Assembly (NCBI RefSeq): GCF_026241515.1 | Contig: NZ_JAPHPW010000009.1 | Span: forward strand, 152,262 to 216,261 | From: Vibrio sp. 14G-20 | Lineage (GTDB): Bacteria; Pseudomonadota; Gammaproteobacteria; Enterobacterales; Vibrionaceae | DNA length: 64,000 nt | Direction: 5' to 3' | Part shown: positions 25,678-34,845 of the stretch, one piece after another | Layout of the letters: each line of letters opens with the position of its first letter | Position numbering within the stretch: the first letter of the stretch is position 1 | The notes under the pieces: generated by a model | Seen by the model: the letters and a program-made list of their open reading frames with translations, nothing else | Told to the model about the DNA's origin: nothing | Database searches by the model: none | Program-made: the position numbers and the translations under genes

Positions 25678-26951
25678 TATCTCTCCCCTTTGAATGACTG
25701 CATTAACTCATCATACAAACCGTAAAAGTGGGCTTTTTTCACCAACTCTGAGCGTTGCATGATACCGCTAGTGACAAAATCACCGGTGACGGTGTCGCGA
25801 TATTCACTATCATTGGAATCAAATCGGTAAATTTCTTCTAATACGACGTTGTCTCCCTCTAATCCAACAACCTCAGAGATGCTGGTGATTTTTCGCGAAC
25901 CGTCTCTCAAGCGGTTTATTTGAATAATAAGTTGGACCGCACTAACGATCGAACGGCGAATCGCATCAAGGGGTTGGTTCAGGTTCGCCATCATCACCAT
26001 AGACTCAACACGAGCAATTGCATCACGCGGTGAATTGGCATGAAGTGTCGACATTGAGCCATCATGGCCTGTGTTCATAGCTTGGAGCATTTCAAACGCT
26101 TCACCACTACGACACTCACCCAAGATGATCCGATCAGGTCGCATACGCAGAGCATTAATAACAAGGTCTCGCTGAGTGACAGCACCTGTTCGCTCCACAC
26201 TTTCAGCACGAGTTTCCATACGCACTAAGTTCATTTGATGGAGTCGCAATTCAGCCGCATCCTCAATGGTCACGATGCGTTCATCATCTGCAACGTAATG
26301 AGATAATGCGTTGAGCAAAGTTGTTTTACCTGAACCTGTTCCTCCGGATATCAGCACATTCATTCGGCATCGAGCCGCTATCATCAATACTCGAGCCATA
26401 TCTGATGACATGCTTCCGTAATTTACCAAGTCTTCAAAACCGATGTTCTGTTCCCTGAACTTACGAATAGAGATGGATGTGCCATCAAGCACAATTGGAG
26501 GGATAACGATATTTACACGACTACCGTCTTCCAAGCGCGCATCCACGGTAGGCGATAATTCATCGACTCGGCGGCCGACACGAGAGGCGATACGCTTGGC
26601 TATTGCTAGCACCTGGTCTTCATTAACGAAGGTGATATCAGACTTGTGGATTCGCCCATTTCGTTCATAGAAAATACGCTCAGGTCCATTGACCATGATA
26701 TCGGTGATGGACTGATCTTCGACTAAGGGTTGTAACGGACCAAGCCCAAAGATCTCATCGATCAAACTTTTCACCAAGCCCGCTTTCATCAAGCCCGTAA
26801 TAGGTCGGCCATAGTTCGACACTAACATCTCAACCGCATTACGAATCTGGCTTTCTAGCTCGTCTTGACTCATCTGCTGAGCCGCTTCCACATCCATGGC
26901 TTCAAAAATTTGGCTGCGAAATGCGAGGTACAACTCTTTATTTGAACTCAT
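25677..26951 (-). CDS. tadA: TadA secretion ATPase
   Basis: 424 residues, the usual CpaF/TadA length. Walker A GGTGSGKT at 203-210, Walker B/Asp-box region [19 protein letters not shown] and the His-box region [18 protein letters not shown] are all intact. The N-terminal domain has [20 protein letters not shown]. It is a hexameric ATPase at the inner face of the membrane and powers assembly of the Flp pilus. The start overlaps the tadZ stop by four bases. Confidence 0.95.
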   Translation of the reverse strand: MSSNKELYLAFRSQIFEAMDVEAAQQMSQDELESQIRNAVEMLVSNYGRPITGLMKAGLVKSLIDEIFGLGPLQPLVEDQSITDIMVNGPERIFYERNGRIHKSDITFVNEDQVLAIAKRIASRVGRRVDELSPTVDARLEDGSRVNIVIPPIVLDGTSISIRKFREQNIGFEDLVNYGSMSSDMARVLMIAARCRMNVLISGGTGSGKTTLLNALSHYVADDERIVTIEDAAELRLHQMNLVRMETRAESVERTGAVTQRDLVINALRMRPDRIILGECRSGEAFEMLQAMNTGHDGSMSTLHANSPRDAIARVESMVMMANLNQPLDAIRRSIVSAVQLIIQINRLRDGSRKITSISEVVGLEGDNVVLEEIYRFDSNDSEYRDTVTGDFVTSGIMQRSELVKKAHFYGLYDELMQSFKGER

Positions 26952-28192
26952 TTACGTGCCTTCTTTGTTAACCAATGTGAGAACAAGCCATGCTCTACAG
27001 GTTGCCCCTGGATCAAACTAGCAAGGCTACGAATTGAATCTCGAATATGTCGGTCATGCTTGTGTGCACTCTTACCATCGACAATGATGTGCGAAAGGTT
27101 GCTACAGTAGTCGAACAGCAAATCAACAGGTGTTCCCAAATAGTTCTCTAGCTCTTTAGAATGCAGCACAAAGGCTTTATGAGGGCGATGATGGTTCACA
27201 ACGGTAAGCAAGCGCGTTTTACGAGATTGAGAAATACGTGCGTTTTGCAGTTTCTCTAGCAAGACTCTCGCATTACGTACAGAAGAAACCGATGCGTCGC
27301 TGACGACCACGACCACATCGTAGTTATCGATGAGTTCTTGAGGGATAACCTCAAAATCAACACTGCCTGAGAAATCTTCAATTACAAAGTTGGTCGAGCG
27401 AGAAAGCAGTTCATACAAGGTATTAGTATATTGCAGAACATCTTCTTGCTTTTTTTCGCTATCCAAGGCCAACAAGCGTAAGTTCTGACGAACTCGAATG
27501 AGATAACTTAAAGCGCCCTCTTCGTCCAACTCATGAATGGGTGCGGTAAACTCGTCGATGTTTTGGCGAGAAAAATCATCCAAGGAGAGCAAAACATCCA
27601 TATTGCTGTGATTACCGTGGTGATCAACAACGATAGTGTCACTGCTTCGAATGGATAAGTACGATGCCAACTCACAACAAATGAACGACACCCCAAGCCC
27701 ACCTTTTGCACCAACAACAGCAACACGCTTCGCTTTGCGGTGTTCGCTCACCCCGGCAAACGATTTTAAGTTGCTCTCTACGTGCATTAAGAAGTCAGCC
27801 AAATCGGATTTACTAAAAGGCCAAAGCATGTAATAGAATCCAACATCACGAAGCGCCCGTACGGTAGAGATCGAGTCTTCTTTACCAATAACAATGATCC
27901 CTTTGTGAGTAGGGAGCTTGCTAGCAAAGCGTTTAGCATCTTCAACGACATCATTAGATTCACTGAGCTCAAAAAGAATAATTTCATCTTCTTCTTGTTC
28001 ATCTATATGAGCGAGGTTAAAACGAAGTAACTTGGGTTCATCCCACCCTTCGAAGCGAAACACCTCTTGAACAAGACCTAAACACTCCTGAGTTTGGTAG
28101 ATAAAGGTGCAATGAATACCACTATTGTCCACTTTTGCTCGGAGAGTCGCTGGTTGCGATTTACTACTTAGCGCCTTAGATAAATCAAACAT
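26948..28192 (-). CDS. tadZ: TadZ/CpaE localisation ATPase-like protein
   Basis: 414 residues. The N-terminal third is an atypical receiver-like domain (KGIIVIGKEDSISTVRALRD). The C-terminal two thirds are a MinD/ParA-like fold with deviant Walker A VGAKGGLGVSF (161-169) and VVDHHGNHSNMDVLLSL. TadZ proteins place the Tad machine at a focus, often a cell pole. Overlaps tadA by four bases and abuts the rcpB-like gene. Confidence 0.88.
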   Translation of the reverse strand: MFDLSKALSSKSQPATLRAKVDNSGIHCTFIYQTQECLGLVQEVFRFEGWDEPKLLRFNLAHIDEQEEDEIILFELSESNDVVEDAKRFASKLPTHKGIIVIGKEDSISTVRALRDVGFYYMLWPFSKSDLADFLMHVESNLKSFAGVSEHRKAKRVAVVGAKGGLGVSFICCELASYLSIRSSDTIVVDHHGNHSNMDVLLSLDDFSRQNIDEFTAPIHELDEEGALSYLIRVRQNLRLLALDSEKKQEDVLQYTNTLYELLSRSTNFVIEDFSGSVDFEVIPQELIDNYDVVVVVSDASVSSVRNARVLLEKLQNARISQSRKTRLLTVVNHHRPHKAFVLHSKELENYLGTPVDLLFDYCSNLSHIIVDGKSAHKHDRHIRDSIRSLASLIQGQPVEHGLFSHWLTKKARK

Positions 28193-28677
28193 TATTGACC
28201 TCCTATCAACCGCTGTTTATTCGCGACTTGCTTAGTGCGTGCAGATTCTACGAAACAATTGATCTGCCCTGTTTTCTTAAACAACTCTATGGCCTGACAC
28301 AACTCGGTATGGGCTGCTAACACCTTTGCTCTAATCGTGAGGTCAGCAATATTGTCTGGCGAGTAAATGTAATGAACACGCTTCGTCGCGCTAGATAACT
28401 CAGTCAATCCTTGCGTAGCCGCAGAAAACACTTGTTTGCTATTGTTATTTCGGTGCAACACCGTGTATTGGGCATATGGATCTTGCTGGTAAATTTTCTC
28501 AATTAATCTCGCAATCACTTTTTCTTGATCTTCATGTCCACGCAAATCAATATCAAACGAATGCCACTCTTCGTACACCACGGCTTCTGCACCATTACCG
28601 GTATAGTAACGTTCTGCAGAGCAACCACTAAGGTTAACCAACAAAAGCATCAAACTGCATATTAGATAATTTCTCAT
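28192..28677 (-). CDS. Tad-locus lipoprotein in the rcpB/cpaD position
   Basis: 161 residues. Signal peptide with lipobox LSGC. The body shows little recognisable sequence, as is usual for the RcpB/CpaD family, which varies greatly. The position between the secretin gene rcpA and tadZ, and overlaps of four bases with rcpA and one with tadZ, support an RcpB/CpaD-equivalent role as an outer-membrane lipoprotein that helps the secretin. This assignment rests on synteny, not on a motif. Confidence 0.72.
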   Translation of the reverse strand: MRNYLICSLMLLLVNLSGCSAERYYTGNGAEAVVYEEWHSFDIDLRGHEDQEKVIARLIEKIYQQDPYAQYTVLHRNNNSKQVFSAATQGLTELSSATKRVHYIYSPDNIADLTIRAKVLAAHTELCQAIELFKKTGQINCFVESARTKQVANKQRLIGGQ

Positions 28678-30038
28678 TGGATGAATCCTCCTTCAGATAG
28701 CAAACGAATCGTCGCATCAGACTGCGGAGCCTTATGGTCATCCAACTCAATATTTAACCAGCGAGTCAGTGTGTTGGTTTTGTGGATATAAGGCATTTGG
28801 ATTTCAGTGGAACGAATCGGTTTAACCAGGTTAACCGTCGCAACAATAATGAGCTCTGTCTTACGCCTTTCGGTGATGGCCTTACGAAATGCCGCGCCAA
28901 TAATCGGAATGTCACCAATTAGTGGCGTTTTTTGCATCTCTTCATAGTCCGCACTGCTCATCAATCCACCCAGAATAAAGCTATCACCATCTCCTAGCTC
29001 AACCGTGGTCATAGCTCGTCTTGAGGCTAATTTAGGGACTTCAATACCAGCAGCGGTCACATAACCATCAATCTCGCTCACTTCCGGAAAGAGCTGCATG
29101 CGAATACGATCATCACTCTCTACTTTTGCGGTCAAGTCGAGGCGAATACCAAACTCTTTAAAGGTAATATTGACATTGCTATTGGTTGAAACAATGACAG
29201 GTACTTCACCACCAACAAGGAAACTGGCGGATTCTCCGGACATCACGCTGAGATTAGGTTCAGCCAGAACCTGAGCGACTGAGTCGTTGCCAATAGCCGA
29301 GATAACGCTAACAAGGTCTTCCGCCTCAAACTGATTGAAGACGAACTCACCCACATTAGAACCCACCGAACTCCAATCCACACCGATGGTTTCACCAAAC
29401 GATTCGGTAACTTGAGCAATCGAAACTTTTACGTTTACCTGTCGTGTACCAGCCACCACTAAACGCTCAATAATCCCTTCCCAAGTCATATTGCGCGCAA
29501 AGATCATGCTCTCCGGCTCTGACACGGATAACGTGTCTGACTCAAACTCTAGCGTTTGTATTTCATTCCAACGCTCAACCTTTTCACGCCCCAAAAGTAT
29601 GGCAACCATGCGATAGATATCATCGCGCTGCTCTTCAGACTCAACCACACCACTGACCGCGACTTGAGGACCGACTGACTCTAACTTGATATCCAACTCA
29701 GGGTAGTAGAAGTCAATTTGACGGCGTACTTGGGTTAAGTTCAAATCGACAACTATTCGCTCAGATAACAGCACGTTCTCAGACACGCCATACACAAGCA
29801 ATCGAGCTTGACCAATGCTATTGGCAAACACCACCACTGTGTTGTCGTTCATGACCTTGTAATCAGCCACGTCTGGGTTACTGATAAACACTTTGCCAAT
29901 AGCTTCGTTCAACCGAATGTGCCTTGCATCATTCAGCGTGATATAGCGGTCACCACTCCATGCGCTAACACTGAATAGCAAAGCAAACAGCAGCGCCAAC
30001 AAGGAAGAGTTTGCTCTTATAATTACTCTGTTTTCCAT
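28674..30038 (-). CDS. rcpA: RcpA/CpaC secretin
   Basis: 454 residues. Signal peptide, then a pilus-assembly N-domain (LNEAIGKVFISNPDVADYKV, ARLLVYG), a BON-like segment (AVSGVVESEEQRDDIYRM) and the secretin core. Core landmarks are VLAEPNLSVMSGESASFLVG, IRLDLTAKV and GDGDSFILGGLMSSADYE. It forms the outer-membrane channel for the Flp pilus. It follows rcpC with a two-base gap and overlaps the rcpB-like gene by four bases. Confidence 0.93.
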   Translation of the reverse strand: MENRVIIRANSSLLALLFALLFSVSAWSGDRYITLNDARHIRLNEAIGKVFISNPDVADYKVMNDNTVVVFANSIGQARLLVYGVSENVLLSERIVVDLNLTQVRRQIDFYYPELDIKLESVGPQVAVSGVVESEEQRDDIYRMVAILLGREKVERWNEIQTLEFESDTLSVSEPESMIFARNMTWEGIIERLVVAGTRQVNVKVSIAQVTESFGETIGVDWSSVGSNVGEFVFNQFEAEDLVSVISAIGNDSVAQVLAEPNLSVMSGESASFLVGGEVPVIVSTNSNVNITFKEFGIRLDLTAKVESDDRIRMQLFPEVSEIDGYVTAAGIEVPKLASRRAMTTVELGDGDSFILGGLMSSADYEEMQKTPLIGDIPIIGAAFRKAITERRKTELIIVATVNLVKPIRSTEIQMPYIHKTNTLTRWLNIELDDHKAPQSDATIRLLSEGGFIQ

Positions 30039-30040
30039 AA

Positions 30041-30883
30041 CTAGAATCCTTCTGTGCTCGCTGTTTTGTTTGTTCCGCGATACTCTTCAATGCCGGTGTA
30101 ATTGGTAATCACATTACGCACCTCAGCATAGACAGGCTCTTTATAGGTTTGGCTGCGATACACTTCCATATGCATGGTGCGCTGCGCCAATGCAATGTTC
30201 GCTAACTGCTCTGGGTGAATCTCAATCACCACTGTGCTGTAACCGGCTTTCGCTTCTTGACTCGGCTTAATGACCTTAGCGCTTGAGGTTTTACTTTCAG
30301 GATCGATATAGTCGATTGCTAGTACCTTGACGTGTTTTAAAAATAGTGAAGCTTTCACGCCATGAAATTCGGATGGATGGTCGGCATTGTCCGCTAAATT
30401 ACTGGAAGGTGAGCTCACAGTGAGAACATCGACAAACACGCCAGGGCGAATATAGTCATCAACTAAATTGGTTGCGCTAACCTGCAGCGGATAGATGGTC
30501 ATATCCTCAGAGATCAACAGGTCAATATAACCAGCCCCACCTTGCGGGGTTTGATATTCAGGAAGGATAATTTCACCTTTGCTCAGGTCGCGGTTGAGTA
30601 ACGTTGAGGGTGAGAAATCAATGACGGTATCTTCTTTGATGCCGTAAGAAAGTGCGTCTTGTAACTCCAGTTGTTGCTTGGTGACGTCCGAGGTAGAAAT
30701 AGGCTCACCACGAGACAAGGAACGATCGAGTGACCAAACCGCGACGAATTGCTCAATGACAGGTGCTGGTTGGTCAGCAGTGGTAGGAGACGCTTGTTGA
30801 GTCTGGGTTATCATGTCAATTAAGCCATAACAGCCGAAACCAAAGGCAAGCAACGCAATAAACAGGACAATCCGCGATCTCAT
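30041..30883 (-). CDS. rcpC: RcpC/CpaB pilus-assembly protein
   Basis: 280 residues. One N-terminal membrane segment (RIVLFIALLAFGFGCYGLID), then an SAF domain (WSLDRSLSRGEPISTSDVTK, LLNRDLSKGEIILPEY) and the CpaB-like domain YIRPGVFVDVLTV with YSTVVIEIHPEQLANIALAQ. It is a periplasmic, membrane-anchored factor needed for secretin stability in other species. Located between tadV and rcpA, as usual. Confidence 0.9.
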   Translation of the reverse strand: MRSRIVLFIALLAFGFGCYGLIDMITQTQQASPTTADQPAPVIEQFVAVWSLDRSLSRGEPISTSDVTKQQLELQDALSYGIKEDTVIDFSPSTLLNRDLSKGEIILPEYQTPQGGAGYIDLLISEDMTIYPLQVSATNLVDDYIRPGVFVDVLTVSSPSSNLADNADHPSEFHGVKASLFLKHVKVLAIDYIDPESKTSSAKVIKPSQEAKAGYSTVVIEIHPEQLANIALAQRTMHMEVYRSQTYKEPVYAEVRNVITNYTGIEEYRGTNKTASTEGF

Positions 30884-30932
30884 AAGTCGCCTCCATTCAA
30901 CATCATTTAAAGATAGGGGTAAAAACGCTAAG

Positions 30933-31403
30933 TCATAAATAGTTCACCCAATGACTAAAAATCATCACATAAAATCCAACACTGATTGCCACGCCATAGG
31001 GGATGCCGGGGTTATATTGCACCTCTTCCATCCCTTTATATAAATTGGCTTTTACTCGTCTAACCAAGTGGAGTAAAAGATAAATAAACGCTAATACTCC
31101 ACCGGTTAACGTTGTTAGCAGCAACGCCTGTGATAATAAATCCATTGGTAAGCTCAGTGACAGAACTGCTGCATATTTAATGTCGCCTGCACCGAGCAAT
31201 CCAAGTGTATAGATAACCCATCCGCTACATAACACTATCAATATTGAGTAAGTCAATACATCCCAATGAAATGACATAAAAATGAACAAATGAACAAAGA
31301 TCAACAACAACAGTTGAAAATTAGTTATAGTTCTGCTTGTTACGTCGATATAAGATATATAGAGACATTGAAAAAGCAATGAACTTAAAAAAAAATCAAC
31401 CAT
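30933..31403 (-). CDS. tadV: TadV prepilin peptidase
   Basis: 156 residues, the size of the small type IV A24 peptidases without a methyltransferase domain. The two catalytic aspartates are seen: Asp20 in YIDVTSRTITN and Asp74 in LLGAGDIKYAAV. Several membrane helices. It should cleave Flp, TadE and TadF after the Gly before the hydrophobic core. Its ATG overlaps the flp stop (TAATG). Confidence 0.92.
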   Translation of the reverse strand: MVDFFLSSLLFQCLYISYIDVTSRTITNFQLLLLIFVHLFIFMSFHWDVLTYSILIVLCSGWVIYTLGLLGAGDIKYAAVLSLSLPMDLLSQALLLTTLTGGVLAFIYLLLHLVRRVKANLYKGMEEVQYNPGIPYGVAISVGFYVMIFSHWVNYL

Positions 31404-31627
31404 TAAGCTTTTGTGATTTTTTCAGCTAAACCTGAAAGCACAGTCGATATATTAGTAAAGACTTCTTTCAACTCAGTCACAAAGTTACCACTCCCATAAA
31501 ATGCGACTGAAAGTAATGCAGCCATTGCAGCAGCAATTAAACCATACTCAATCGCAGTTACACCGCGCTCATCATTTTTAAAGGTGGTTAAAAATGTACT
31601 TACTTTACAATATAGATTAGTCAACAT
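31403..31627 (-). CDS. flp: Flp-type major pilin precursor
   Basis: 74 residues from the ATG at 31627, which has AGGAGA six bases upstream. A longer reading frame to 31738 has no ribosome-binding site. The processing site is ERGVTAIEYGLIAAAMAALL: cleavage after Gly22 leaves a mature pilin with Glu27 at +5 followed by Tyr, the defining EY of Flp pilins. First gene of the 13-gene operon. The 412-base intergenic region to the divergent LysR gene contains an FNR-type box. Confidence 0.94.
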   Translation of the reverse strand: MLTNLYCKVSTFLTTFKNDERGVTAIEYGLIAAAMAALLSVAFYGSGNFVTELKEVFTNISTVLSGLAEKITKA

Positions 31628-31814
31628 AACGTTTCTCCTTTGGTTGTTAACTTTGGTATTAAATCCTTTTCCCTTTGATTTAAATGTAACAAAAACACAC
31701 AGCATGATTTTTTCATGATGATAGATATGACCTATCACTCAGTACATCGTTTTTTGGTCCAATCTAATAAATATGTATAAACGCTTTATTCCTAATTTAC
31801 TCACGGGGGTATAA

Positions 31815-31828
31815 TTGATCAAAATCAA
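31815..31828. promoter_or_regulatory. Perfect FNR-type box upstream of flp
   Basis: TTGATCAAAATCAA matches the E. coli FNR consensus TTGAT-N4-ATCAA at every defined base. It is 188 bases upstream of the flp start codon and 212 upstream of the divergent LysR gene. The remainder of 31628-32039 is AT-rich, and I see no other gene in it. Confidence 0.55.
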
Positions 31829-32039
31829 TTTTAATTAATAAAATATGAGTTTGTTTATTTGAACTTAGTCACGATTTTTTATGCTCTTCTCATATTCCAA
31901 AAATAAAAGTTAATAAAAACACTGGTAGTTCACCACGTCTTAACCCAATTAGGTGAAGACAAATGCTCAACTTTACAAGTACTCTAAACATCTAGAGTAA
32001 ATAGTTACTCTGCTTAATGTATAAATATAAGGAAATATA

Positions 32040-32897
32040 ATGCATCCGAGCTTTGAACAGTTATTAGCGTTCGTTACTGTGGTTGAAGAAGGGTCTTTTC
32101 GAGCTGCCGCGAGAAAGCTACATAAAACACAACCAACGGTTAGTGCAGCCGTTCATAGCTTGGAGCTAGAGTTAGAAATCGCTCTGTTTGAACGTAAACA
32201 TGGAAAGGCGGTTCTGACGAACCAAGGTAAACATCTCAGCGAGATAGCAAACCCGCTTCTTATGCAGTATCTAACTCTATTGAAGTCTGCATATGCGATG
32301 AAAGACTCGGAGCAAGTGGTGTATCGCTTGGGGATTGACCCCCTTTTATCTAACCATGCAGTGCGCCAAGCAATTCACGAATTTTCCAAAGCCTTTCCGG
32401 ATACAAATCTCAAACTCGTAACTAAACCTAGTTCAGTATTAGGTGAGATGCTTGCCCATGGGGAACTCGATCTCGCCCTTGCCAATCCCTACCATAAAAA
32501 TATCTATGAATTTAGATTTACTGAGCTTTTTAACATCAACTTTTGGTGGGTTGCTCATAAAGCATTAATCTGTGATCAGGATGCAAGATTATTACTACTT
32601 GAAGGTTGCAAAGAAATTAATAATGCATCAATAATGAAACAACATCACATCTGGCAGTGTGAAGACCTCAATACCATTGTGAACCTTTGCTGCCAACAAT
32701 CAGGCATCGCTCTACTTCCCGATTTTATCATCGAAGCATTGAATAATGATCATCTTGTAAAGGTAAACAATCACCCTTATTTATTTGGCCGAAAAGTGAC
32801 AACGGCTATCATCAGCCAAGCGAATGAAAGTCAGAGTCGATACCATCAATGGTTCTGTGAACAACTGGCACCAAGGAAAGTTATAAGGGTTGTGTAA
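32040..32897 (+). CDS. LysR-family regulator divergent from the tad operon
   Basis: 285 residues. The HTH is in SFRAAARKLHKTQPTVSAAVHSLELEL; the effector domain is somewhat short and cysteine-rich near the C-terminus (NTIVNLCCQQSGIALLPDF). It is transcribed away from flp, so it is a candidate tad regulator, though its target is not shown by any obvious paired box. An AGGAAA ribosome-binding site precedes the ATG. The following 261 bases to the IS5 remnant are AT-rich, with nothing recognisable. Confidence 0.88.
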   Translation: MHPSFEQLLAFVTVVEEGSFRAAARKLHKTQPTVSAAVHSLELELEIALFERKHGKAVLTNQGKHLSEIANPLLMQYLTLLKSAYAMKDSEQVVYRLGIDPLLSNHAVRQAIHEFSKAFPDTNLKLVTKPSSVLGEMLAHGELDLALANPYHKNIYEFRFTELFNINFWWVAHKALICDQDARLLLLEGCKEINNASIMKQHHIWQCEDLNTIVNLCCQQSGIALLPDFIIEALNNDHLVKVNNHPYLFGRKVTTAIISQANESQSRYHQWFCEQLAPRKVIRVV

Positions 32898-33158
32898 TAC
32901 GTAAGCCAAATACCCCTTTTCAATCTATTGGTTAGGTACATTATAAATAAGTACTTAAATACTATTAGTTTTAAACTACTCCTATATTTTTAGGGGAGAA
33001 GTTAATAGAAATTAATATCATTTGTAAAACTAGCATTTCTATATTTTAAAATAGTATTCGTGATTTATATCAAAATTAGTGACCGTGTAGGTAAGGGTTA
33101 CTCAGTTCATATCGCTAGACATCTTCCATTGAGAAAGAGGAGTTCTCATGAGAAAAGC

Positions 33159-33749
33159 GGCTTTGTTGCTTAAATCGATGGAACTAAATCAAGAAGCTAC
33201 GATCTGATCGGCTACACCCATCAATCGTCGTAGCCTCATGCCTAAACCTAGTTACAAAACAACCAACTGGAAACAGTACAATAGAGCCTTGATCAACCGT
33301 AGTTCTCTGACCTTTTGGATTGATGAAAAAACAATAGCCGAGTGGAAACAACACAAACAAGGTAAGCGTGGTAGACCTCGCCGATTCAGCGACTTGGCGA
33401 TCGCTACCGAACTGATGGGAAACGCAGAGCATGCGTAAGCTACATATCGCAGTAGATACCAGCACTCACGAAATAATCACAGCAGAGCTGAACTTATCCA
33501 ACGTAACCGATGCCGAAGTGCTTACCAATTTACTCAAGCAGACACGCCGTAAAATCATTGAGATATCAGGTGATGGCGCTTATGACACACGGAATTGCCA
33601 TAATGCCATACGGATCTAGCGAGCGATTCCACTTATCCCGCCACGAGAAGGAGCTGCCTTTTGGGAGCGAGGACACCCTTGTAATCTAGCTGTAGGTTGT
33701 CAGAAGCTCCACGGCTCTTACAAGAAGTGGAAAAAGCGGTTAAGGTAAA
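33159..33749 (+). pseudogene. IS5-family transposase remnant
   Basis: The left terminal repeat GGCTTTGTTGCT at 33159-33170 resembles IS5-group ends. An N-terminal transposase piece follows (33238 to about 33418: PKPSYKTTNWKQYNRALINR, GKRGRPRRFSDLAIATELM). The frame then jumps to the RKLHIAVDTSTHEIITAEL part from about 33434, so roughly a hundred codons are deleted. A TAG at 33618-33620 interrupts the frame, after which RAIPLIPPREGAAFWERGHP is still readable to 33749. No right-end repeat is found. It is a dead, internally deleted and truncated element. The 271 bases after it are AT-rich, with no gene. Confidence 0.85.
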
Positions 33750-34020
33750 ACAAGAACCAAAGTTACATGTTGCATTATAGCGATAATGAAAAGTTTTACA
33801 GCTTATATCTGATATTAGGGATATACCATTGATTAACTACTATCTATAGTTAAACATAAAAATTAATTAATCTAATGTAATTTGATCTCAATCATTTAAT
33901 TCATCACTTTGTTAAATTTTCTTTAAATTTCACCCAATAGGGTGATGATAGTAATCTAACAAAATGAACTAATATTAATACGTTCGATATCGATACAATT
34001 AAAAAAGCGTTGGCTACTGT

Positions 34021-34779
34021 ATGGTTAAAAAAAATAATAACGAATTGACAAACCCAAGCATCTCCTATCTTCCGAACGAACTGGAAAGTGAAGTTCGTGA
34101 AGGGCTAGAAAAAGTTGGAGTTGAACATGTGAGCCTAATCATTTTTTCCGAAGGGAAGGACATCGTTTTTGAAAGTTTGGAGAGTATTTCAAATAGAATA
34201 TCCATTAGCAAAAGAATATCGGAGAGCATTGAAAGCTATCTTGACGCAGTCATGTGCCATGAGAAAAATATTTTGCACTTTACCTATGATAATGTTTTGG
34301 ATGATCGAATATTTGATCACGAAAAGCTGTCAATAATTACTAACAAACTGAGTAAATATTCTATTGCTTCTCCTATAAACTACGATCATAGAATGGTAGC
34401 TATCTTTCACAGCATTGAATCATTATCTGAACATCAAACTAAGCACCTACAACTGGTCGCTAATATCATGACAGCATGGTCAAACTCATGGGTTGCCCAC
34501 AACACTATGTTGCACTATTGGAAAGAGTACTCCGAACCTAAGAACATAGATATTACTTCAACGTTAACCAAATCAGAATTCAACGTTTTAGAGTTATTGA
34601 TAAAAGGGTTCACTGGGCCAGAGATATCCAGCATTAGAAACGTATCAAAGGAAACTGTACGAACTCAAATCAAGAGTATTCTTCATAAGACTCACTGTCA
34701 TAGTCAAAACCAACTGATATCGAGATTTTCTCAATCTCAATGGACTATCAATTGTAACCACCGAGGAGTTTACTCTTAA
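34021..34779 (+). CDS. LuxR-type HTH regulator
   Basis: 252 residues. The C-terminal 55 residues form a GerE/LuxR helix-turn-helix (LTKSEFNVLELLIKGFTGPE, then RNVSKETVRTQIKSILHKTH). The N-terminal 190 residues match neither a receiver nor a clear autoinducer-binding domain, although the overall length is like that of quorum-sensing LuxR proteins. AT-rich relative to its neighbours, in an AT-rich block with the GGDEF gene. It lies 66 bases before that gene in the same direction, so the two may be one unit. Confidence 0.82.
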   Translation: MVKKNNNELTNPSISYLPNELESEVREGLEKVGVEHVSLIIFSEGKDIVFESLESISNRISISKRISESIESYLDAVMCHEKNILHFTYDNVLDDRIFDHEKLSIITNKLSKYSIASPINYDHRMVAIFHSIESLSEHQTKHLQLVANIMTAWSNSWVAHNTMLHYWKEYSEPKNIDITSTLTKSEFNVLELLIKGFTGPEISSIRNVSKETVRTQIKSILHKTHCHSQNQLISRFSQSQWTINCNHRGVYS

Positions 34780-34845
34780 AATTAGCAAATGATATTGAAT
34801 CGACTTCAAGTTGTCAGTTAATTAATGGTTAAAGGGTAAACCATC

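Noticed and set aside
33700..34020. CRISPR-like or regulatory repeats in the AT-rich region before the LuxR-type gene
   Set aside because: Only short A/T runs without regular spacing; no repeat-spacer structure.
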